Shown in pieces: positions 5,549 through 8,848 of a stretch of 8,848 nt of DNA. A program made the position numbers and the translations under genes. The notes beneath the pieces are model-generated. The model did not search any database and was not told the DNA's origin. It saw only the letters and a program-made list of their open reading frames with translations. Source of the stretch: Chloroflexota bacterium (lineage in GTDB: Bacteria > Chloroflexota > Dehalococcoidia > DSTF01 > JACRBR01); assembly GCA_025355835.1 (NCBI GenBank), contig JANXYW010000066.1:1-8848 (forward strand), written 5' to 3'. How positions within the stretch are numbered: the stretch's first letter is position 1; the number at the start of each line of letters is the position of its first letter.

Positions 5549-5825
5549 CCGCTTCCCCAGCGGGAAGTCTCGCTTCGTAACGTGGATCGGTGGCGATCCA
5601 GTGGACACGCTACAACCACAGACCAGCCACCTCCCGCATGGCGCTGTCGGCTCGGCGAGCAAGCCCCAACGTCGTGTGATCTCCTCTCCGCCCGGCGGAG
5701 AGGAGGTGGCCGAAGGCCGGAGGTGAGGTTGCCGGTATGCGTCACGCACGCGAAAGGGCATTCCGTAGAACGCCCTCGTCCGGTTCGAACTGCATGTATT
5801 TTAATACGAAATCGCGCACGCGCGA
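5549..5825. other. Gene-free convergent gap holding a repeat and small hairpins
   Basis: The whole gap between the convergent genes runs 5469-5825. Beyond the terminator at 5518-5548 it holds a short hairpin GGATC/GATCC (5584-5599), the repeat at 5681-5728, and AGGGC (5755-5759) pairing with GCCCT (5772-5776). Read on the minus strand, that last pair gives a small hairpin ending in TTT that could terminate the transcript coming from 5826. GTATT/AATAC (5796-5807) is an AT-rich palindrome. The short frames here are repeat-derived and have no family likeness. Confidence 0.5.
5681..5730. repeat. Intergenic palindromic repeat with 12-bp arms, related to 2666-2725
   Basis: CTCCTCTCCGCC (5681-5692) and GGCGGAGAGGAG (5694-5705) are perfect 12-base inverted arms separated by one base. 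GGCC-GAA-GGCC (5708-5718) and GGAGGTGAGGT (5719-5729) follow. The layout matches the repeat at 2666-2725. It is in noncoding DNA between convergent genes. From memory, elements ending in CCGGAGGTGAGG recur in intergenic DNA of GC-rich genomes; that is recollection, not a search. Confidence 0.6.
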
Positions 5826-6056
5826 CTAGATCGAGACCGGCACCGACTCCTGCTCTTCGAGCTCGGCCAGTTCGGGTTCGGTGTTCGCCATCGTCCAGCC
5901 GACCCAGAAGGCCAGTGCGCAGATCGCGCTCGTCGCCGCCAGCACAGGCAGCGCGATTGCGAGATAGCTGCGCCGCATCGTCCCGACGAGCATGAACAGC
6001 GCCTGAATCCCTGCGCCGATCATCAGCAGCGTACCGAGTTGCTTGGAGCGTCCCAT
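5826..6056 (-). CDS. Small integral membrane protein with two transmembrane helices
   Basis: 76 residues. ATG 6056 has GGAGGG six bases upstream on the minus strand. Seen: a short basic start (MGRSKQ), a hydrophobic helix at about residues 8-26, an RRSYLAIALP turn (28-37), a second hydrophobic helix at about 31-56, and an acidic tail (EPELAELEEQE, 60-70). The positive start and the RR between the helices suggest a hairpin topology with the loop in the cytoplasm. I do not know its function; similar short two-helix proteins with an 'RRSYLAxALP' core are remembered from Chloroflexota genomes. It starts 16 bases after the stop of the Trm112-like gene, so the two are one operon, probably a membrane partner or envelope-related protein. 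Confidence 0.75.
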   Translation of the reverse strand: MGRSKQLGTLLMIGAGIQALFMLVGTMRRSYLAIALPVLAATSAICALAFWVGWTMANTEPELAELEEQESVPVSI

Positions 6057-6072
6057 GGCAATCCCTCCGAGG

Positions 6073-6270
6073 TTAGGCGCCGCTCGTCGCCTTGCGCAGG
6101 TCCGGCGGCAGCAGATTCGGGATGCTGTCTTCGATCGGGTAGCGCTCGTTGCACTTCGCGCAGAACAGCGCCCCGCGAATCACTTCGTCGTCCTTCTCTT
6201 CGTCGATCGTCAGCGTCAGCTCGCTCTTGCACATGGGGCAGGCGAGAATCTCCATCAAGTCTTTGCGCAT
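6073..6270 (-). CDS. Trm112/UPF0434-like zinc-ribbon protein
   Basis: 65 residues, typical of the family. ATG 6270 is preceded by GGAGGA six bases upstream on the minus strand; an in-frame upstream extension has no ribosome site. Seen: MRKDLMEILACPMC (C11, C14), then ALFCAKC (C37, C40), then NERYPIEDSIPNLLPPDLR. The two CxxC pairs and the 'YPIxDxIPNLL' tail are diagnostic of the Trm112p/YcaR family. Known: Trm112 is a zinc-binding activator of methyltransferases in eukaryotes and archaea. Bacterial members are small, often sit near methyltransferase, glycosyltransferase or lipopolysaccharide genes, and mostly lack a proven role. Inferred: a small cytoplasmic partner protein for an unlinked enzyme, since no methyltransferase is encoded in this window. 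It leads a two-gene operon with the downstream membrane protein. Confidence 0.88.
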   Translation of the reverse strand: MRKDLMEILACPMCKSELTLTIDEEKDDEVIRGALFCAKCNERYPIEDSIPNLLPPDLRKATSGA

Positions 6271-6300
6271 CGCGGTTCCTCCGTTTGTGTCTCGTCCAAC

Positions 6301-6329
6301 AGCATACAAGCGCGCCGCCCCTAGCCCAA
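6301..6329 (-). promoter_or_regulatory. Possible promoter for the Trm112-like/membrane protein operon
   Basis: On the minus strand TTGGGC (6324-6329) and TATGCT (6301-6306) are separated by 17 bases, about 30 bases before the start codon at 6270. Both boxes are partial matches to the consensus. The 141-base gap to the glycosyltransferase gene leaves room for an independent promoter. Confidence 0.3.
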
Positions 6330-6411
6330 AGCGAGGGGAGTCCGACAAACCGCGGCAGGCGTTCCATCCCCGAGTCCGTCTCCCGGGCAATCCTACCTTC
6401 GTGCTCCTTCG

Positions 6412-7746
6412 TCACCTTCGCGGCTCCCGTCCCGCGCCTCGCCGCGCCAGCACGTCGCGATACAGCGCTTCCGTGTTCGATGCCGTCGCTCCCCACGTGA
6501 ATCGCTCCAGCGCGCGCCGGTGTCCGGCTGCACCCATCTCGCGGCAGCGCTCCGGCAATGCAAGCAGACCGCCGATGGCATCCGCGAGCGCGGCCGCATC
6601 GCCGGCGCGCACGACGCGGCCCGTCTCGCCGTCGGCGACCAGTTCTGGCAGCGCGCCGCCGTCGCTGGCGATCACCGCCGTTCCCGACGCCATCGCCTCT
6701 GCGACCGGCAGCCCAAACCCTTCGTAGAGTGATGGCGATACCAGGATCTGCGCCCGCCGGTACCACGCCGCAAGCTCGCGCTCGGAAACCCGTCCGACGA
6801 TCGTCACCCGATCACCGATACCCAGCCGCTCGATCTCCGTGGGCGCGACGCGCGGTGCGACCGAAGGCCCGCCGACGACGTACAGGTGCGCTTTCGACGC
6901 GGCCGGCAGCTGCGCCATCGCCCGTAGCAGGTATACGATGCCTTTGTTGTAGTCCTCGGAGTTGCCTACGAAGAGCAGCGTGCCCGGTTCCATCTCGCTC
7001 GCGGACGCCGGATGAAACGCGTCCAAATCGACGCCGTCGTAGATTGTGTGCATGAGCCCCGGCGGCAAACGCCAGAGCCGCTCGATCAGTGCTGCCGACG
7101 CGCGCGATCCCGAGATCAGCGCGTCGAGCCGGCGCGCCACGACATGCTGCATGTGCCACGGGTACCAGGCGATGCGCTTCACCCGCCCGCCGATCGACCG
7201 CACTTCGCGCAGCCCGTTCGCGATGTCGACGTCGAGCGGATGATGCACGTTCGCTACGACCGCCCGATCGAGCAGGCTGCGCGTCAGGTACGTGCCGTAA
7301 CTAAGCGTCTGGTTGTCGTGCACGAGGTCGAAGCGCCCGTATTGCGCCTCGACCTCGCGCAGCTTCACCAGCGCCCGCAGGCTGAACACCGCGATCAGCG
7401 ACGAGAACGTGAAGCGCGTGGTGGCAAACTCGTAGAAGTTCAGCGGCTGCAAGTGGCTCAGCGGCGCGCGGTGGCCGAAGTAGGCGTTGCGATCCAGCAG
7501 CATGGATTGAAAGCTGTGCGTCGTGATGCGATGCTCCGTGACGGACGCATCCAACACGGGATACGGCGGCCCCGAGATCACATGCACGTCGTGGCCCAGC
7601 CGACTCAGCTCGCGCGTGACGTTCGCGAGGTAGACGCCTTGCCCGCCCGACTCCATGGACCCGTGATACATCAGAAAGCAGAGCTTGATCGCGAAGACCT
7701 CCGCACGAACGTCGCGCACGACCCGCCGAGTCGTGTTCGTAGCCAC
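6412..7746 (-). CDS. GT4-family glycosyltransferase (GT-B fold)
   Basis: 444 residues from GTG 7746. Seen: an N-terminal domain opening with KLCFLMYHGSMESGGQGVYL (21-40, with the glycine-rich loop at 34-37), VHDN (142-145) and NVHHPLD (166-172). The C-terminal nucleotide-sugar domain has FVGNSEDYNKGI (259-270), VTIVGRV (314-320) and SPSLYEGFGLPVAEAMASG (337-355), containing the E-x7-E signature (E342, E350) of retaining GT4 enzymes. Known: these transfer a sugar from a nucleotide donor to a lipid, polysaccharide or small acceptor at the cytoplasmic face; donor and acceptor are not predictable here. Start oddity: family members begin right at the KLCFL strand. The frame has a good GGAGGT (7697-7702) seven bases before an ATC codon (7687-7689, residue 20), while GTG 7746 and GTG 7719 lack ribosome sites. 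If ATC is used, the protein has 425 residues. The gene is upstream of, and on the same strand as, the Trm112-like gene, but a 141-base gap separates them. Confidence 0.9.
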   Translation of the reverse strand: MATNTTRRVVRDVRAEVFAIKLCFLMYHGSMESGGQGVYLANVTRELSRLGHDVHVISGPPYPVLDASVTEHRITTHSFQSMLLDRNAYFGHRAPLSHLQPLNFYEFATTRFTFSSLIAVFSLRALVKLREVEAQYGRFDLVHDNQTLSYGTYLTRSLLDRAVVANVHHPLDVDIANGLREVRSIGGRVKRIAWYPWHMQHVVARRLDALISGSRASAALIERLWRLPPGLMHTIYDGVDLDAFHPASASEMEPGTLLFVGNSEDYNKGIVYLLRAMAQLPAASKAHLYVVGGPSVAPRVAPTEIERLGIGDRVTIVGRVSERELAAWYRRAQILVSPSLYEGFGLPVAEAMASGTAVIASDGGALPELVADGETGRVVRAGDAAALADAIGGLLALPERCREMGAAGHRRALERFTWGATASNTEALYRDVLARRGAGREPRR

Positions 7747-7797
7747 ACGAAGGGCCCGCGCGTAGCTCGCACAGGCCCTCAGTCGCCGCCCATCCAG

Positions 7798-7887
7798 CCT
7801 ACCAGCGCATTGACGCGTTTGGTAGGCGAAGCGTGTAGGCCGAGCGCCTTGTAGGGATTCCCATCCCGCCGTATAGGGGCGCCTGCC
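7798..7887. repeat. Imperfect palindromic intergenic element between divergent genes
   Basis: CCTACCA (7798-7804) and TGGTAGG (7820-7826) form one 7-bp inverted repeat. Just beyond, GGC (7838-7840) and GCGCC (7844-7848) face GGCGC (7878-7882) and GCC (7885-7887) around a central GGGATTCCC-like core at 7853-7863. The second unit is imperfect, with several G-T or mismatched positions. It may be a diverged mobile palindrome or the leader structures of the flanking genes. Confidence 0.4.
7849..7877 (+). promoter_or_regulatory. Weak candidate promoter for the 249-residue protein gene
   Basis: TTGTAG (7849-7854), a 17-base spacer and TATAGG (7872-7877) lie about 120 bases before the start codon at 7995. 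Both boxes are poor matches, and they overlap the palindromic element, so this is only a candidate. Confidence 0.22.
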
Positions 7888-7994
7888 GAGCCACTCGCGC
7901 CATCAAATGGCCGATCCTGAACACACAAGCAGCCTTCGAACACGGTACGCAGCAGGGCCGCGCCCGTTGCGCGATCACACGGAGATGTCCACGC

Positions 7995-8744
7995 ATGAGC
8001 ACGGCTGTACTGATCATTCCGACGAAGTCGCGCGGCGCGTATCACCTTCCGGATCTCCAGGACTTCTGCGCGACACTCTCGACGTACCTGCAAGAGAACG
8101 TCGGCCTCTGGATGATCGAAGAAGACGAATGGGCGACTGTCGTCGACGGAAACGACGCGTTCCAGCGGCTCGAAAAGATGGACCACCACGGCGAACCGCT
8201 CATCGCTCGGCCGATGAGTTCGGCGCCGTTCCTGTATCGCGATGACGGCCAACCGGACTGGGGCACGATGTGGCAGGGCTTCTGCGAACTCGCGCTCTAC
8301 GGCGGCCCGCCGCACCGCGCACCGGCGGACGCGCTCGCGCCACCCGCTGCCGCGCCTGAGGAGATCGTCGAGGACAGCATGATCGACGAGATCGCGCGCG
8401 GCATCTTCGAGACAACCGGTTTGACCGCGACACCCTCGCCGGGCGGGTGGCTGGCGGTGCAATGCGACTCGAAGCGCATGGCGGCGTGGCTCGGTGCGGT
8501 GATCATTCTCGAAAACGTGGACGCCCGCTCGGACGGCGACGCGCTGTTCGTGCCAGGCGACCGCGGCTTCGAGCTGAAGGATCAGGTGAAGAGCGTCATC
8601 ACCGTCGTCGCGAAGTCGAACCACTACTGGCAAGAGCATCTTGCCAACGAAGCTGGCGGCGGCCTGTCGCCGGCGCGCGCCGGAGCGAAGCGCGTTCTCC
8701 AGGGCGAAGTTATCGCCCGCCTCCGTGCGCAGCAAGCGAGCTAG
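7995..8744 (+). CDS. Conserved-looking protein of unknown function, 249 residues
   Basis: ATG 7995 has GGAG ten bases upstream, a somewhat long spacing. I do not recognise a named family. Seen: an N-terminal region (1-105) beginning with the beta-strand STAVLIIPTKS and rich in W/F/Y (GLWMIEEDEWATV at 37-49; RDDGQPDWGTMWQGFCELALYGG at about 82-104). A Pro/Ala-rich linker follows (RAPADALAPPAAAPEE, 108-123). A C-terminal region (about 125-220) contains GLTATPSPGGWLAVQCDSKR, ENVDARSDGDALFVPGDRGFEL and VKSVITVVAKSNHYWQEHL. No signal peptide, membrane helix or Cys/His metal cluster is present, so it is probably a soluble cytoplasmic protein of two domains. The codon use looks like its neighbours and there is no long overlapping alternative with family likeness, so it is a real gene. 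It stands alone on its strand and its function is unknown. Confidence 0.78.
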   Translation: MSTAVLIIPTKSRGAYHLPDLQDFCATLSTYLQENVGLWMIEEDEWATVVDGNDAFQRLEKMDHHGEPLIARPMSSAPFLYRDDGQPDWGTMWQGFCELALYGGPPHRAPADALAPPAAAPEEIVEDSMIDEIARGIFETTGLTATPSPGGWLAVQCDSKRMAAWLGAVIILENVDARSDGDALFVPGDRGFELKDQVKSVITVVAKSNHYWQEHLANEAGGGLSPARAGAKRVLQGEVIARLRAQQAS

Positions 8745-8789
8745 CGCGGGGCGTTGGCCCAGTTCAATAGATCGCTCTGACCAACCGAA

Positions 8790-8815
8790 CACACGTCGCG
8801 GCTCGCCGCCGTGTG
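8790..8815 (+). terminator. Hairpin downstream of the 249-residue protein gene, possible terminator
   Basis: CACACG (8790-8795) and GCGG (8798-8801) pair with CCGC (8806-8809) and CGTGTG (8810-8815). This gives ten pairs with a two-base bulge and a CTCG loop, 45 bases after the stop codon. No U-tract follows (CCGACC), so it may be a rho-dependent or mRNA-end hairpin. The remaining bases to 8848 hold nothing I can identify. Confidence 0.4.
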
Positions 8816-8848
8816 CCGACCTGCCCTATGGTGTTGTTATAGATAGTA

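Noticed and set aside
5465..5761. 98-codon minus-strand frame in the convergent gap
   Set aside because: It reads through the terminator hairpin and the palindromic repeat, has no ribosome site and resembles translated repeat DNA.
5776..5795. GGTTCGAAC string resembling a tRNA T-loop
   Set aside because: The flanking bases do not pair as a T-stem (GTCCG against CTGCA), and no anticodon or acceptor arms can be drawn on either strand.
7012..7854. 280-codon plus-strand open frame opposite the glycosyltransferase
   Set aside because: The minus strand has the GT4 signature; the plus frame is an Arg/Gln/Val-rich shadow.
7779..8792. 337-codon minus-strand open frame opposite the 249-residue gene
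   Set aside because: Arg-rich antisense composition and no ribosome site. The plus frame has balanced composition and domain-like segments, although, as an orphan, this choice is less certain than the others.
1..8848. CRISPR array, insertion sequence, phage or defence genes
   Set aside because: I found no regularly spaced direct repeats, transposase, integrase or known defence motifs. The repeats present are isolated palindromes in gaps.

Overview
The window is GC-rich (about two thirds G+C by eye) bacterial chromosomal DNA carrying eight protein genes I can support, one likely leader ORF, and a well-preserved cyclic-di-AMP riboswitch. I see no rRNA, tRNA, CRISPR array, transposase or phage gene. 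The best guess for the host is a Chloroflexota bacterium (Dehalococcoidia-like). This rests on remembered family resemblance of the Trm112-like protein, the small two-helix membrane protein and the 249-residue orphan protein, and on the Chloroflexota/Actinobacteria style of the riboswitch. It is an inference.

Layout, left to right. Positions 1-458 (minus) hold a PPOX-fold flavin/F420-type protein cut by the window edge. Divergent from it, 593-2578 (plus) encodes an alkaline-phosphatase-superfamily phosphodiesterase whose catalytic motifs appear in circularly permuted order, followed by a C-terminal beta-sandwich domain. After a repeat-filled gap, 2793-3626 and 3648-4628 (plus) form a two-gene operon: an IolI-like inosose isomerase with all four metal ligands at the spacing of the Bacillus enzyme, and a Gfo/Idh/MocA (IolG/IolX-like) NAD-dependent dehydrogenase. 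Together they look like inositol or inosose interconversion.

Positions 4629-5258 are a long regulatory region. It has hairpins and a second copy of a dispersed palindromic repeat, then a near-consensus sigma70 promoter (4911-4940), then a ydaO/yuaA-class c-di-AMP riboswitch (about 5012-5178), then a 25-codon leader ORF (5180-5257). The leader ORF stops one base before the start of a 69-residue zinc-ribbon protein (5259-5468). A 10-bp-stem terminator follows at 5518-5548, and another repeat at 5681-5728.

On the minus strand a group runs from 7746 down to 5826: a GT4 glycosyltransferase, a Trm112/UPF0434-like zinc-ribbon protein and a two-TM membrane protein. The glycosyltransferase may start at a non-standard ATC codon. 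Positions 7995-8744 (plus) encode a 249-residue protein I do not recognise, followed by a hairpin near the window end.

The strongest leads are the permuted phosphodiesterase and the c-di-AMP riboswitch controlling a leader-ORF/zinc-ribbon pair rather than the usual cell-wall or potassium-transport genes.
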